A model generated the notes under the pieces. It saw only the letters and a list, made by a program, of their open reading frames with translations, had not been told where the DNA came from and did not search any database. From assembly GCF_003012705.1 (NCBI RefSeq), contig NZ_PXYL01000025.1, positions 1-51,601 on the forward strand: a DNA stretch of 51,601 nucleotides, written 5' to 3'. Both the position numbers and the translations under genes were made by a program. Origin of the DNA: Pseudaminobacter soli (ex Li et al. 2025). GTDB taxonomy: Bacteria > Pseudomonadota > Alphaproteobacteria > Rhizobiales > Rhizobiaceae. Every line of letters starts with the position of its first letter. Position 1 is the first letter of the stretch. Below are positions 1-11,695 of the stretch, in pieces.

Positions 1-183
1 CTTTCTTCTATCTTCAGTTTTCAAAGAACAGACATCGTCAGACACGATGTCGCGGCCCGCCTTCACTCTAGCTCCAGGGGCCATCCGAGGTCGCTCACGC
101 GGCTCGCTTGATTTCGTCAACCAGGGCCTCTCAGAAGCGAACTTCCTCGCCGCCAGCGGCGCACCGCCCTCGTTGTTGAGGCG
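1..183 (-). ncRNA. 5' leader of an rRNA operon running out of the window to the left
   Basis: Read on the minus strand, this stretch ends with a TGTTCTTTGAAAA element (18-30). It resembles the boxA antitermination signal found before bacterial 16S rRNA. It is preceded by a perfect 8-bp hairpin (GACATCGT 31-38 against ACGATGTC 44-51, loop of 5), in the boxB-then-boxA order of rrn leaders. A strong promoter lies just upstream at 184-213. The window stops before any 16S sequence, so the rRNA gene itself is inferred. No protein-coding frame here looks real. Confidence 0.65.
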
Positions 184-213
184 TATATAGGCCCCACCCT
201 CCCAAACTGTCAA
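184..213 (-). promoter_or_regulatory. Strong sigma-70 promoter, probably rrn P1
   Basis: On the minus strand there is a perfect -35 TTGACA (208-213) and a -10 TATATA (184-189) with an 18-bp spacer, or CTATAT with 17. A pyrimidine-rich start region follows. The A/T-rich run at 214-245 would lie just upstream of the -35 and could act as an UP element. The combination of a consensus -35, an UP-like tract and a boxB/boxA leader downstream fits a ribosomal RNA promoter. Confidence 0.65.
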
Positions 214-531
214 CGACCTTTTCGACGTTTTTGAATTTTTTGCGACACTAATCGCCAATCCCAGCAATCCCCTGCGGAAGGTCCGGGAGGAGCCGCAACT
301 TATCCCCAGCCGGCCCCTCGCCGAGCCCTAATGCAGCCCCAATCGGGGTCGATCTCTTACCTAACGCAGGTCAATTTCCGGCCTCGCGCGCGTTCCTTGG
401 TAGGGGGACAGCTTCATCAGGAGCGCCTACAGGGGGAGCTTTCGTTGACTTCGACCGCCGCGGCAGGCAATTGTCGCGGCCATAGAGTTTGAACCGGGGC
501 CGATCAGGGACGGGATACGCCACCGCTCTTC
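214..531. other. Intergenic region between the rrn promoter and the M23 peptidase gene
   Basis: The first 30 bases are A/T-rich and probably serve the leftward rrn promoter. The remainder must carry the promoter of the rightward peptidase gene at 532, but I see no convincing -35/-10 pair. A TTGACT at 443-448 has no good -10 partner. Open frames crossing this stretch on the minus strand are antisense to the peptidase gene and look spurious. Confidence 0.5.
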
Positions 532-2490
532 ATGCAGGATGTGGACAAAGCCATAGCCGAACTCGGCAATGAGGCGCCGCTGATCGCGGACGGCCGCAGT
601 GGGCCGCCCGACAGGCGCGAGGTCTCTGCGCGCTGGCTGTCGGGCACCTTCCTGACCGGCGTGACCTCCAGCGTCCTGATGGGCGTGGCGCTGTTTGCCG
701 CCCTCGACGGCCGTGAGCAGCTGGCAACCCCGCCCGAGATCGCCGAACTTGCGGCCATGAGTTCGAGCAGCGACGACGGCGGCCAGAACGCCAAGGCCGA
801 TCGCCTCGTCCAGCCGCGCCAGATCGCCCGGGCGAAAGACCGGCGGCGGATGGAAGTCTCGATGTCCAGCCGTATCGGCGACCGCGACGTGGTGCGCACC
901 GTTCCCTTCGTCCAGATCAAGATGGCGCTCGCCGGCGGCTACAAGACCAGCCGCTCCTACCCGCCCTTCGATCCGCTCGACGTCTTCGCCGAGGACGGCG
1001 CGGCCCAGACCGCAGCCCCCGCTGGACAGATCTACGGCGTGAAGGTCGAAAGCGAGATGAGCCTGAAGACGGTGGATTTCCCGATGGAAACCGCCGCCTT
1101 CGACGAAAAGAGCGACCTTTCGGCCGACGAGGTGGAGGAAGTCGTGCGCACCACCGGCGCCATTCTCACCGACGGCGACGTGCAGGTTGCGGCCCTTCAC
1201 TATGTCGATCCCGAGCGATTCGGCGATTCGCTCGCCACCCAGGCGCTGACCGGCTCCTATGGCGTGCGAATCGTTCCCGAAAACGTCTCGGTCGCCTCGC
1301 GCAACGCCGCCGACGATTCGGCGATGGCCTATGCCGAGGAGATCATCCCCTTCTCCACCGAGCGCGAGATCGAAGACGCGCTGGCCGATTCCGGCTACAC
1401 CGGCCAGGACGCCGCGGACATGGCCGAGGCCATTTCCAAGATGATCAACGGCACGACGCTCAAGGCCGGCACGGTGCTGCGCGTCGGGCTCGAAGTGCGC
1501 GGCGACGAGGCCCGCATCGTCCGCACCAGCGTCTATGACCGCACCCAGCACATATTGACCATCGCGCTGAACGATCAGCACCAATATGTGACGACCAACG
1601 AGCCCGACCCCAATCCGGAGCTGCTGACCGCCTTCGACGATTCGGTGCCGACGGTTGCGCGCGGCAATCTGCCGAGCGTCTATGACGGCATCTACCGGGC
1701 GGCCTTCTCCTACGGCATGTCCAAGGACATGACCAAGCAGCTCATCAAGCTCTTGGCTTCGGATGTCGACTTCCAGTCGCGCCTCAACCCGTCCGACCGG
1801 CTCGAAGTGCTGTTCTCCGAGCCCAATGGCGACGACCAGGCTTCCGACGATTCGCAGCTTCTCTATGTGTCCGCCACCTTCAGCGGCACGACTCGGAATT
1901 TTTACCGGTTCCAGTCGAACGACGGCAGCTTCGACTATTTCGACGAGGAAGGCCGCAGCTCCAAGCAGTTCCTGCTGCGCAACCCCCTGCCCAACGGCAC
2001 CTTCCGCTCGGGCTTCGGCGCGCGGCGCCATCCTATCCTGGGCTACACCCGCATGCATACCGGCGTCGACTGGGCGGCCCCCACCGGCTCGCCGATCATC
2101 GCCGCGGGCAATGGCGTGGTGGAAAAGGCGGGCTGGGCCGGCGGCTATGGCAAGCAGACCATCATCCGCCACCCCAATGGCTACGAGACCTCCTACAACC
2201 ACCAGAGCGGTTTTGCGTCCGGTATCGTGGCCGGCGCGAAGGTGCGGCAGGGTCAGGTCATCGGCTATCTCGGCTCGACCGGCCTCGCGACCGGCCCGCA
2301 CCTGCACTACGAGCTGATGGTCAACGGCACCAAGGTCGACCCGATGCGCGTGCGCCTGCCGCTCGGCAAGGTGCTGAAAGGCGACGACCTGGTTGCGTTC
2401 AAGCGCGAACGCGAGCGCATCGACGACCTGCTCAAGGAAGACAAGAAGACCGCCTCGCTGAAGGTCGCCAGCGCCAAGGCCGGCGAATAA
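532..2490 (+). CDS. M23 family peptidoglycan metallopeptidase, membrane-anchored
   Basis: This 652-residue protein is a probable cell-wall endopeptidase acting in the periplasm. One hydrophobic segment (about residues 35-58) follows a short cytoplasmic N-terminus, which suggests a signal anchor. A long middle region resembles the OapA/LysM-containing part of NlpD/MepM-like proteins. The C-terminal peptidase M23 (lysostaphin-type) domain runs from about 490 to 610. It carries the zinc motif HxxxD (H509, D513) and the HxH motif (H590, H592), so the active site looks complete. The ATG at 532 is the first possible start after an in-frame stop near 490. No good Shine-Dalgarno site is visible. The gene abuts the convergent MFS gene with no spacer. 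Confidence 0.9.
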   Translation: MQDVDKAIAELGNEAPLIADGRSGPPDRREVSARWLSGTFLTGVTSSVLMGVALFAALDGREQLATPPEIAELAAMSSSSDDGGQNAKADRLVQPRQIARAKDRRRMEVSMSSRIGDRDVVRTVPFVQIKMALAGGYKTSRSYPPFDPLDVFAEDGAAQTAAPAGQIYGVKVESEMSLKTVDFPMETAAFDEKSDLSADEVEEVVRTTGAILTDGDVQVAALHYVDPERFGDSLATQALTGSYGVRIVPENVSVASRNAADDSAMAYAEEIIPFSTEREIEDALADSGYTGQDAADMAEAISKMINGTTLKAGTVLRVGLEVRGDEARIVRTSVYDRTQHILTIALNDQHQYVTTNEPDPNPELLTAFDDSVPTVARGNLPSVYDGIYRAAFSYGMSKDMTKQLIKLLASDVDFQSRLNPSDRLEVLFSEPNGDDQASDDSQLLYVSATFSGTTRNFYRFQSNDGSFDYFDEEGRSSKQFLLRNPLPNGTFRSGFGARRHPILGYTRMHTGVDWAAPTGSPIIAAGNGVVEKAGWAGGYGKQTIIRHPNGYETSYNHQSGFASGIVAGAKVRQGQVIGYLGSTGLATGPHLHYELMVNGTKVDPMRVRLPLGKVLKGDDLVAFKRERERIDDLLKEDKKTASLKVASAKAGE

Positions 2491-4020
2491 TCATTTTTTT
2501 CTGTCCGGCCATGAAGGCTGGGTCACCCAGGCCACCGCCACCGATGCCGCGCAAAGTGCGGCCGACACCCAGGCGATCACCTCGAAAGCCCGATTCGTCG
2601 CCTCGACCCGCAAGGCCTCGGTTTCCGGAGCCAGCGCGGTTTGCGGTGCGGCACCAAACTCCACGCCCGCGACCGGGGCGCCGAGCACGCCGGTAAACAC
2701 CAGCCCGGCAACCGCGCCGAGGGCTGCGACCGCCATCAGGCCGGCGGCGCGGGCGACCGCATTGTTCACGCCCGAGGCCAGGCCCGTATCGTCATCCGAA
2801 ACGGCCAGCATCACCGCCGCCGAAAGCGGCGATACGATGATCGCCATGCCGAGCCCGTTGAGCAGAAGCACCGGGAAGGTGACCTCCCACAGTCGCATCA
2901 TCGGCATGGTCAGCGCCAAGAGCGCATAGGACACGGTCATGATGGCCGCCCCCAGCGTCAACGGCAGGCGCGGCCCCCAGCGATCCGCCAGCCGCCCCGA
3001 ATATCCCGACAAGAGCGCGATGAACAACGACAGCGGAATGAACAGCAGGCTTGCCTGCCACTCCTTCACGCCCCAGCCGGTAATCACCGTCATGGGCAGG
3101 AAGAACAGCACCGCGCTGAAGGCGAAGAACAGAAACAGCGTGTAGATGTTGGCGCCGGAGAAGATGCGCGAGCGGAACAGCTGGAGCTTCACCATCGGCG
3201 TGCGCGTGTGGCTTTCCCAAAGCACGAAACCGGCAAAGAGCAGCGCGCCGATCAGCAGCCAGACGCCCGGGCTGAGCCACTGCCCTTCCCTGGGCAGGCC
3301 GAAGCTGGTCATGCCCCAGGCCAATACGCCCAGGCTGACGGTCGCGAGGATGGAGCCCAGTATATCCAGCCGCCGCTTGGCCGAAGGCCGGTCGGCCGGC
3401 ACCCGCGTCAGCAGCATCACCAATGTCACGATGCCGATCGGCACGTTGATGGCGAAGATCAGGCGCCACATCCAGGGTTCACCGAACGAAAGCACGACAC
3501 CGCCGATGAACGGCCCCATCGCCGTCGCCAGCGAGGAATAGGCGGCCCATTGCCCGATTGCCGCGCCGCGTATGTCGGCGGGGTAGGCCTTGGCAATGAT
3601 GGCGAGGCTGCCCGGCACCATGAAGGCAGCGCCGATGCCTTGCGCGGCGCGCATCACGATCAGCATCTCGGCATCGGCCGAAATCGCGCAAAGCAGCGAC
3701 GTGACCATGAAGATGGCAATACCGCCGGCAAAGATGTTGCGCACGCCGAAGACGTCGCCGGCAACTCCGCCGAGCAGCACCAGCGCGGACAGAAAGAGCA
3801 TGTAGCCATTGCTGATCCACTGCGCGTCGACCAGCGTGGCGCCGAGATCGGTGCGGATCACCGGCATGGCGAGCGAGACGACGGAGCCGTCGATGAAGCC
3901 CATGCTCGATGCGAGGATCGCCGAGAGCATGACGAACCGGCGGCCCTGCGGCGGGCAAAAGGTTCGTGTCACCGCCGGCGCAGCGTCTATGGTCGAATCG
4001 GATGATCCCCGTGCGGACAT
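2491..4020 (-). CDS. MFS drug efflux transporter, DHA2 (EmrB/QacA) type
   Basis: This 509-residue polytopic inner-membrane protein is probably a proton-driven exporter of small toxic compounds. Its length fits 14 transmembrane helices, as in the DHA2 family. Motif A (GDVFG around residue 90) follows helix 2 and the antiporter motif C (GPFIGG) sits in helix 5. The ORF ends directly against the stop codon of the convergent peptidase gene, so the two transcripts must overlap at their 3' ends. The substrate cannot be read from the sequence, and no regulator gene is adjacent. Confidence 0.88.
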   Translation of the reverse strand: MSARGSSDSTIDAAPAVTRTFCPPQGRRFVMLSAILASSMGFIDGSVVSLAMPVIRTDLGATLVDAQWISNGYMLFLSALVLLGGVAGDVFGVRNIFAGGIAIFMVTSLLCAISADAEMLIVMRAAQGIGAAFMVPGSLAIIAKAYPADIRGAAIGQWAAYSSLATAMGPFIGGVVLSFGEPWMWRLIFAINVPIGIVTLVMLLTRVPADRPSAKRRLDILGSILATVSLGVLAWGMTSFGLPREGQWLSPGVWLLIGALLFAGFVLWESHTRTPMVKLQLFRSRIFSGANIYTLFLFFAFSAVLFFLPMTVITGWGVKEWQASLLFIPLSLFIALLSGYSGRLADRWGPRLPLTLGAAIMTVSYALLALTMPMMRLWEVTFPVLLLNGLGMAIIVSPLSAAVMLAVSDDDTGLASGVNNAVARAAGLMAVAALGAVAGLVFTGVLGAPVAGVEFGAAPQTALAPETEALRVEATNRAFEVIAWVSAALCAASVAVAWVTQPSWPDRKK

Positions 4021-4105
4021 CGCCGGAATCTATGTCGGCGGCGTTTTCCCGGCTAGCCCCCGCCATCCAGACCTTTTTCGGCCCGGCGGCGTGCCTTCCA
4101 ACAAC

Positions 4106-5587
4106 CTATTCGACGAACTCGACCGGCACGCCGGGGCTGACCAGCTTGGCCAGCTGCTCGGCATCCCAGTTGGTCAGGCGCACGCAGCCATGGCTTTCGG
4201 TCTTGCCGATCTTGGACGGATCGGGCGTGCCGTGGATGCCGTAGGTCGGCTTGTCGAGCGCGATCCACACCGTGCCGACCGGCCCGTTCGGCCCCGGCGG
4301 AATGGTGAGGATCCTGTCGTTGTTGCCCTGCTTGAAGTTCAGCTTGGGATTGTAGGTGTAGTTGGGATTCAGCGCCACGCGCGACACGGCATGCGTGCCG
4401 GTCGGCGACGGCGTGTCGGACGAGCCGATGGTGGCCGGGTAGGCGACGACCAGCTTGCCGGCAGCGTCATAGGCGCGGACCTGCTTGCGTCCCTTGTCGG
4501 CGATGATGCTTGCAACCTTGCTCGCGGCCTGCCGCTTGGTATTCGCCACCCGGATGATGGTGCCGGGACGGTTGAAATTCGCCCCAGGATTGAGGGCCTT
4601 CAGATAGCCCTCGTCCATGTGGAAGCGCTCACCCAGCATTTCGATCACCGAGGTGTAGCTCATGCGGTCGAGCTGCGCTTTCTCGCTGTAGTCGGCAGGC
4701 ACGGACGCCACGAACGGACCGGCCGCATCCTCGGGCGTGATCGTGTAGTTGACGAACGCATCGCCGCCGGTGGCCGCAAGCTGGGCCTTGATCTCGGCTG
4801 TATCGGTCGACCTCAGGCTGACGCCGGTGATATCGCGATAGGCAAGCAGGGCCTTGTCGACATTGCTGCCGAACTTGCCGTCGATGACGCCCGGCGAGGC
4901 CCCTGCCCGGTCGAGCAGTATCTGGATCGAAGCGACGTCTTCGCGCGCCGTAAACGTCGTGGGCGGTTCGGTAACCGCAGTGTCGTCGGCCGAAGGCGCC
5001 TCGATGATGGTCAGCTGCTCGGAGCTGTCCGGCGCGGTGCCCGGCTGGCTTGCGTTCGGCTCGCCGAGCGGTGCGCGCGTCACCGGTTCGCGCCGCACCA
5101 CCTGCGGCTGCTGCTGCCGGTAGTCCGGATAGGACTGCTCGTCCGGGAACGCGCTGCCGGGCGGTGGCGGGAAATGGTCCTGCCCCAGCGAATAGTCCTG
5201 GTCGTCGTCATAGCTCGGCGATTCGGGATAACGCTCGCGCCAGCGGCCGCGCGGCTGGCTGTCGGTCTCGTAGGAATAGTCGTCGTCATAGTTGCGCTCG
5301 CGCGGCTGCGGACGCACCGCCCGCCGGTCGTTGCGGCTGCCAACCACGCCTCGGGGCGGCTGAACGGCGATGATCTCTCCGGTATAGGAATCGACGATGA
5401 CGCGGTTGCCCTTGCCGTCGAAATAGATTTGTACGTCATGCGCTTGGGCCAGCTGCACGCCTGCGTCGGCTGGTTTGCTGATTCGCGTCGCCTCGAGCGC
5501 GCGCATGTCAGGCGCCGTCGCGGCTTCGGCAGCATAGGCCCAAAATCCGGCCGCAACCGCCGCAAGAAAACCAATCCTGCTGATCAT
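4106..5587 (-). CDS. L,D-transpeptidase (YkuD domain), secreted
   Basis: This periplasmic enzyme of 493 residues probably forms 3-3 crosslinks in peptidoglycan or attaches proteins to it. The N-terminus is a signal peptide with likely cleavage after the AEA at about residue 22. A low-complexity, Tyr/Asp/Arg/Pro-rich linker follows (about 70-180), then a peptidoglycan-binding-like helical domain (about 200-260). The C-terminal YkuD domain has the catalytic motif SHGCVRL, with Cys468 and His466, and an upstream conserved His452 in HGTPDP. The ATG at 5587 is preferred over an in-frame TTG at 5596. A downstream 85-bp gap separates it from the MFS start. Confidence 0.92.
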   Translation of the reverse strand: MISRIGFLAAVAAGFWAYAAEAATAPDMRALEATRISKPADAGVQLAQAHDVQIYFDGKGNRVIVDSYTGEIIAVQPPRGVVGSRNDRRAVRPQPRERNYDDDYSYETDSQPRGRWRERYPESPSYDDDQDYSLGQDHFPPPPGSAFPDEQSYPDYRQQQPQVVRREPVTRAPLGEPNASQPGTAPDSSEQLTIIEAPSADDTAVTEPPTTFTAREDVASIQILLDRAGASPGVIDGKFGSNVDKALLAYRDITGVSLRSTDTAEIKAQLAATGGDAFVNYTITPEDAAGPFVASVPADYSEKAQLDRMSYTSVIEMLGERFHMDEGYLKALNPGANFNRPGTIIRVANTKRQAASKVASIIADKGRKQVRAYDAAGKLVVAYPATIGSSDTPSPTGTHAVSRVALNPNYTYNPKLNFKQGNNDRILTIPPGPNGPVGTVWIALDKPTYGIHGTPDPSKIGKTESHGCVRLTNWDAEQLAKLVSPGVPVEFVE

Positions 5588-5690
5588 ATTCGCCAAATTT
5601 CCCCGGTAGTGCGCTGCCCCTCGGCAGCCTCCGCATGTTCAATCGCAAATGCGAAATCCGCCTAACGGTTCTCACATGAACCGGGCATGA

Positions 5691-5716
5691 AAATGGCCGC
5701 CCAAAGGCGGCCATTT
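5691..5716 (-). terminator. Intrinsic terminator of clpB
   Basis: A perfect 11-bp stem (AAATGGCCGCC 5691-5701 with GGCGGCCATTT 5706-5716) encloses a 4-base loop. It lies 22 bases past the clpB stop on the minus strand. Only a short T run follows, so termination may be partial. Confidence 0.7.
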
Positions 5717-5738
5717 GTCTGCGATTGCGCCCGTATCC

Positions 5739-8354
<2,616 letters not shown>

Positions 8355-8444
8355 GTCTGTCTCCTTGCCGGTCCGGCCCGCTTTGCGGCACCGGATCAGA
8401 TTGCGGTGACGAACCCGCTCAGCAGAGCCGGGTCCATTTCCAGC

Positions 8445-8475
8445 CAGATATGGGTATGCGCGGAATTTCCTCAAG
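8445..8475 (-). promoter_or_regulatory. RpoH (heat-shock sigma-32) promoter of clpB
   Basis: On the minus strand, CTTG (8472-8475) is followed after exactly 17 bases by CCCATATCTG (8445-8454). The alphaproteobacterial RpoH consensus is CTTG-N17-CYTATNTNNG, so only one informative -10 position differs. Transcription would start near 8437, about 80 bases before clpB. It lies beyond the terminator of the upstream gene, so clpB has its own transcript. Confidence 0.68.
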
Positions 8476-8494
8476 ACGGATTTTCCGGCCGCGC

Positions 8495-8529
8495 AAACAA
8501 AAACGGCGGAGACCTGAATCTCCGCCGTT
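8495..8529 (-). terminator. Intrinsic terminator of the DUF4167 gene
   Basis: A perfect 11-bp stem (AACGGCGGAGA 8502-8512 with TCTCCGCCGTT 8519-8529) has a 6-base loop. On the minus strand it runs into TTTTTGTTT. It sits 25 bases beyond the stop of the DUF4167 gene and separates that gene from clpB. Confidence 0.85.
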
Positions 8530-8554
8530 CCAAACCTTGAAATCTGCCTGCCGC

Positions 8555-9397
8555 TCAGCCGTTGGCAGCTGCCAGAACCGAGTCGTCGCCCGGCCCATCG
8601 CTTGCCGGAGCTTCGCCACCGGCAGCTTCGTCCGGCTGGCGCTCGCCACGGCGCGGACGACGACCGCGACGCGGTGCGGCGGCCTTTTCCTCGGCCGGCT
8701 CGGCGGTCTCGGTCGAGCCGCCATTTGCTTCCGCCGCCGTCTCCGGCTGCGACTGCTCGACGGGCTGCGACTGGTCGACAGACTGCTGTTGGTCGGCAGA
8801 CTGCGGCTGCGCCTGCACGGGATTCGGGCGGCGACCACGGCCACGGCCGCGGTTGTCGCCGCGGTGGCCGGCATTGTCAGCCGCCACTTCGCTGCTCAGC
8901 GCGACTTCGGCGGGCATGCCCTCGATCACCGGCTGCGGGCCCGAACCATTGCTCACGACCGGCGCTGCGACCTGCTCCGGCGCCGCTGCCGGGGCGCTCT
9001 GCTGCTGCTGGCCGCCGCTTGGTTGAACATTGCCGGCATTGTTGCCGTCGAACTCTTCGCGATCCTGATCATCGTCGTCGAAGTCGTCGCTGCGAGTGTT
9101 CTGGAATTGCTGCACCTGCGCCTGGGCGGCTGCGATGATGCGGTTGTAGTGCTCGGCGTGCTGCAGATAGTTTTCCGCCATCACCCGGTCGCCGGCGCTT
9201 TGCGCGTCACGAGCGAGGGTTGCGTACTTCTCTGCGATCTGCTGGGCAGACCCGCGAATCTTCACGTCCGGGCCGTTGCTCTCGTAATTGCGCGTAAGCG
9301 GATTTGGGCCTTTGCGACCATTGTTATTGTTGTTGTTGTTGTTACCGCCGCCATTGTTACGGCCGCGCATACGCCTGTTCTGCTGTTGTGGCCTCAT
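8555..9397 (-). CDS. DUF4167 domain protein, Asn/Gln/Arg-rich
   Basis: This 280-residue protein belongs to DUF4167, a family of unknown function found in Rhizobiales beside prmC and clpB. The recognisable conserved block is residues about 28-95, starting GRKGPNPLTRNYESNGP and containing the helical IAEKYATLARDAQSAGD segment. The N-terminus is a basic, Asn-rich stretch with a run of Asn residues. The rest is low-complexity (Gln, Ala, Glu, with RGRG-type Arg/Gly motifs). The basic RG-rich tail and N-terminal Arg/Asn patch suggest nucleic-acid binding, but this is inference. It has its own terminator and lies 293 bases from prmC. Confidence 0.88.
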   Translation of the reverse strand: MRPQQQNRRMRGRNNGGGNNNNNNNNGRKGPNPLTRNYESNGPDVKIRGSAQQIAEKYATLARDAQSAGDRVMAENYLQHAEHYNRIIAAAQAQVQQFQNTRSDDFDDDDQDREEFDGNNAGNVQPSGGQQQQSAPAAAPEQVAAPVVSNGSGPQPVIEGMPAEVALSSEVAADNAGHRGDNRGRGRGRRPNPVQAQPQSADQQQSVDQSQPVEQSQPETAAEANGGSTETAEPAEEKAAAPRRGRRPRRGERQPDEAAGGEAPASDGPGDDSVLAAANG

Positions 9398-9690
9398 CCG
9401 ACTCTCTTCATCTTGAAAATAACCCGCGAGCGGGGCGCGTCAGCGGCCAGCCATCTCGTGGTGTTCCGACGGTGTTCGCCCGCAGTGCTTGCGTTGGCGT
9501 CACGTACCATTCCGTTCCGGTCTCATGTCACTTGCCGGGTGATCCCCGCACGAAGCAAAAGCGTCGTCTACGCAAGAAGGCAGTTTGTTTCCATGGGAAC
9601 CGAATCGATAACAGCACTGCCTGCTTCGTCTCATCCGGTATCTCGAACCTAGCGGCATTCCCGAGAGTTGCCAAGTATTTTTTCGATCTA
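9398..9690. other. Intergenic spacer between prmC and the DUF4167 gene
   Basis: These 293 bases contain no gene that I can support. A GAAGAGAG ribosome-binding stretch lies just before the DUF4167 start. I see no clear terminator after prmC, so the block may be cotranscribed. Short frames on both strands here lack any recognisable protein features. Confidence 0.4.
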
Positions 9691-10587
9691 CTACAACGCT
9701 TTGATTCGTCGCTGGAAAAGCAGCGTACGATCGTTTCCCGCAAGGTCATTTCCAGCTGCGAGAAGTTCAAATCCGGCTACGCCGAAAATGTCCGTTACAC
9801 TTGTTCTCTGATCGAACCCGATTTCCAAGGCGACCCTGCCGCCAACTTCCAGATATGCCGCTGTCCCGGCGGCGATCACGCGATAAGCATCGAGACCATC
9901 ATCCCCACCGTCAAGGGCAAGAAGCGGATCGAAGCCCCGCACTTCGCGCTGGAGAGCGCCAATATCCGTGTTCTTTATATAAGGCGGGTTTGAGACGATT
10001 AAATGGAAGCGCCCCGAAATTTTTGAGAACCAGTCGGATTCGACGGTTTCGAAGCGATCCGACAGGCCAAGTTGCTCGGCATTGCGGCGCGCGGTAGCCA
10101 GCGCGCCCGGCACGACATCGGCGCCAATGGCCGTCGCCTGCGGCACCTGGCTCAGCAGCGCAAGCGGAATGGCGCCGGTTCCGGTCCCGAGATCGAGGAT
10201 GCAGCAGGCACCTTCCCGCTTCGCCACCTCGCGCACGAAGGGCAGCACCAAGTCGACCAGCGTCTCGGTATCGGGGCGCGGCTCGAGCGTTTCGGGCGAC
10301 AGGAAGAGCCTCAGGCCGTAGAACTCGCGAAAGCCCAGGATGCGATGCACCGGCTCGCCTGCAAGGCGGCGGGAAAGCGCCGCTTCGATTTCGGCCAGCA
10401 CCGGCGGCGCGAGCTCGCGGTCGGGCGAAACGATCGCATCGGTGCGGGTCGTGCCGGAAAAATGCTCGACGATCAGCCGCGCATCGAGGCCGGCGTCTCC
10501 GATGCCGGCTTCAGCGAGCCTCGCGCGCACGGTGCGCAGCAGCCCGGCCAGGGTCGCTGGTGTAGCCGTCGCGCCGGTCTCGGTCAT
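9691..10587 (-). CDS. prmC: Peptide chain release factor N5-glutamine methyltransferase
   Basis: PrmC methylates the Gln of the GGQ motif in release factors, using S-adenosylmethionine. The 298-residue product has the N-terminal helical release-factor-binding domain (about 10-95). The Rossmann methyltransferase domain follows, with SAM loop DLGTGTG (132-138) and catalytic NPPY (200-203). Only 14 bases separate it from prfA, whose product it modifies, so the pair is probably one transcript. The 3' part is locally more A/T-rich than its neighbours. Confidence 0.96.
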   Translation of the reverse strand: MTETGATATPATLAGLLRTVRARLAEAGIGDAGLDARLIVEHFSGTTRTDAIVSPDRELAPPVLAEIEAALSRRLAGEPVHRILGFREFYGLRLFLSPETLEPRPDTETLVDLVLPFVREVAKREGACCILDLGTGTGAIPLALLSQVPQATAIGADVVPGALATARRNAEQLGLSDRFETVESDWFSKISGRFHLIVSNPPYIKNTDIGALQREVRGFDPLLALDGGDDGLDAYRVIAAGTAAYLEVGGRVALEIGFDQRTSVTDIFGVAGFELLAAGNDLAGNDRTLLFQRRIKAL

Positions 10588-10601
10588 ATGCGTTGCCTTG
10601 C

Positions 10602-11678
10602 TCAGCCTTCCGAAAACTCGGCCAGGAGCTTCGACTGGTGGTCGGAAATCAGCGCGTCGACGATCTCGCCCATCTCGCCCATCATCACCCGGTCGAGCTT
10701 GTAGAGGGTGAGGTTGATGCGGTGGTCGGTCACGCGCCCTTGCGGGAAATTGTAGGTACGGATGCGCTCGGAGCGGTCGCCCGAGCCCACCTGCGCCTTG
10801 CGCGATTCGGAGCGCTCGGCATCGGCCTTCGAGCGCTCCATATCGAACAGGCGTGCGCGCAGGATCTGCATGGCGCGCGCCCGGTTCTGGTGCTGCGATT
10901 TTTCCGCCTGCACCACCATGATGCCAGTGGGCAAGTGTGTGATTCGCACCGCCGAATCGGTGGTGTTGACGTGCTGGCCGCCCGAGCCCGAGGCGCGCAT
11001 CGTGTCGATGCGGATATCCTCCGCCCTGATCTCGATGTCGACCTCTTCGGCCTCCGGCAGCACCGCGACCGTGGCCGCCGAGGTGTGGATGCGGCCGCTG
11101 CCTTCCGTTTCCGGCACGCGCTGCACCCGGTGCACGCCCGATTCGTATTTCAGCTTGGCGAACACCCCCTTGCCGGAGACAGTCGCGATGATTTCCTTGA
11201 AGCCGCCGACCTCGCCTTCGCTGGCCGACGCCACTTCCATGCGCCAGCCCTGCTCGGCCGCGTAGCGCTCATACATACGGAACAGGTCGCCCGCGAACAA
11301 AGCCGCCTCGTCGCCGCCGGTGCCGGCGCGGATTTCGAGGATGGCGTTCTTTTCGTCTGCCGCATCCTTGGGCAGCAGCAGGATCTGGATCTCCTTCTGC
11401 AGGTCCTCGATCTTCTCCTCCACCGCCGGCAGTTCGCCTTCGGCGAGCGCGCGCATCTCGGCATCGGTGCCCTTGTCGGAGAGCATGGCCTCGAGGTCGA
11501 CCACCTCCTGCTCGGCCGCGCGCAGCTCGCGGATCTTGGCGACCATCTCCTGGATGTCCGCATATTCCGAAGCCATCTTCACATAGGCATCCGGATCGGG
11601 GCCGGCCGCCATCTGCGCTTCGAGCATGTCGAAACGCTTGACTACCTGGTCCATGCGGTCGCGGGGCAGATTGATCAT
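10602..11678 (-). CDS. prfA: Peptide chain release factor 1
   Basis: RF1 recognises UAA and UAG stop codons in the ribosomal A site and triggers peptide release. The product has 358 residues. The catalytic GGQ motif is at 233-235, with Gln at 235 as in E. coli RF1. The codon-reading tripeptide has the RF1 form PxT (here PET, in the stretch [10 protein letters not shown]). The start at 11678 gives this standard numbering, although no clear Shine-Dalgarno site precedes it. It lies 17 bases after ptsP and 14 before prmC. Confidence 0.97.
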   Translation of the reverse strand: MINLPRDRMDQVVKRFDMLEAQMAAGPDPDAYVKMASEYADIQEMVAKIRELRAAEQEVVDLEAMLSDKGTDAEMRALAEGELPAVEEKIEDLQKEIQILLLPKDAADEKNAILEIRAGTGGDEAALFAGDLFRMYERYAAEQGWRMEVASASEGEVGGFKEIIATVSGKGVFAKLKYESGVHRVQRVPETEGSGRIHTSAATVAVLPEAEEVDIEIRAEDIRIDTMRASGSGGQHVNTTDSAVRITHLPTGIMVVQAEKSQHQNRARAMQILRARLFDMERSKADAERSESRKAQVGSGDRSERIRTYNFPQGRVTDHRINLTLYKLDRVMMGEMGEIVDALISDHQSKLLAEFSEG

Positions 11679-11695
11679 ATGCGGTCTTTATACTT

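Noticed and set aside
427-2307. 626-codon minus-strand frame across the M23 peptidase gene
   Set aside because: It mirrors a gene with intact catalytic motifs and shows no domain of its own.
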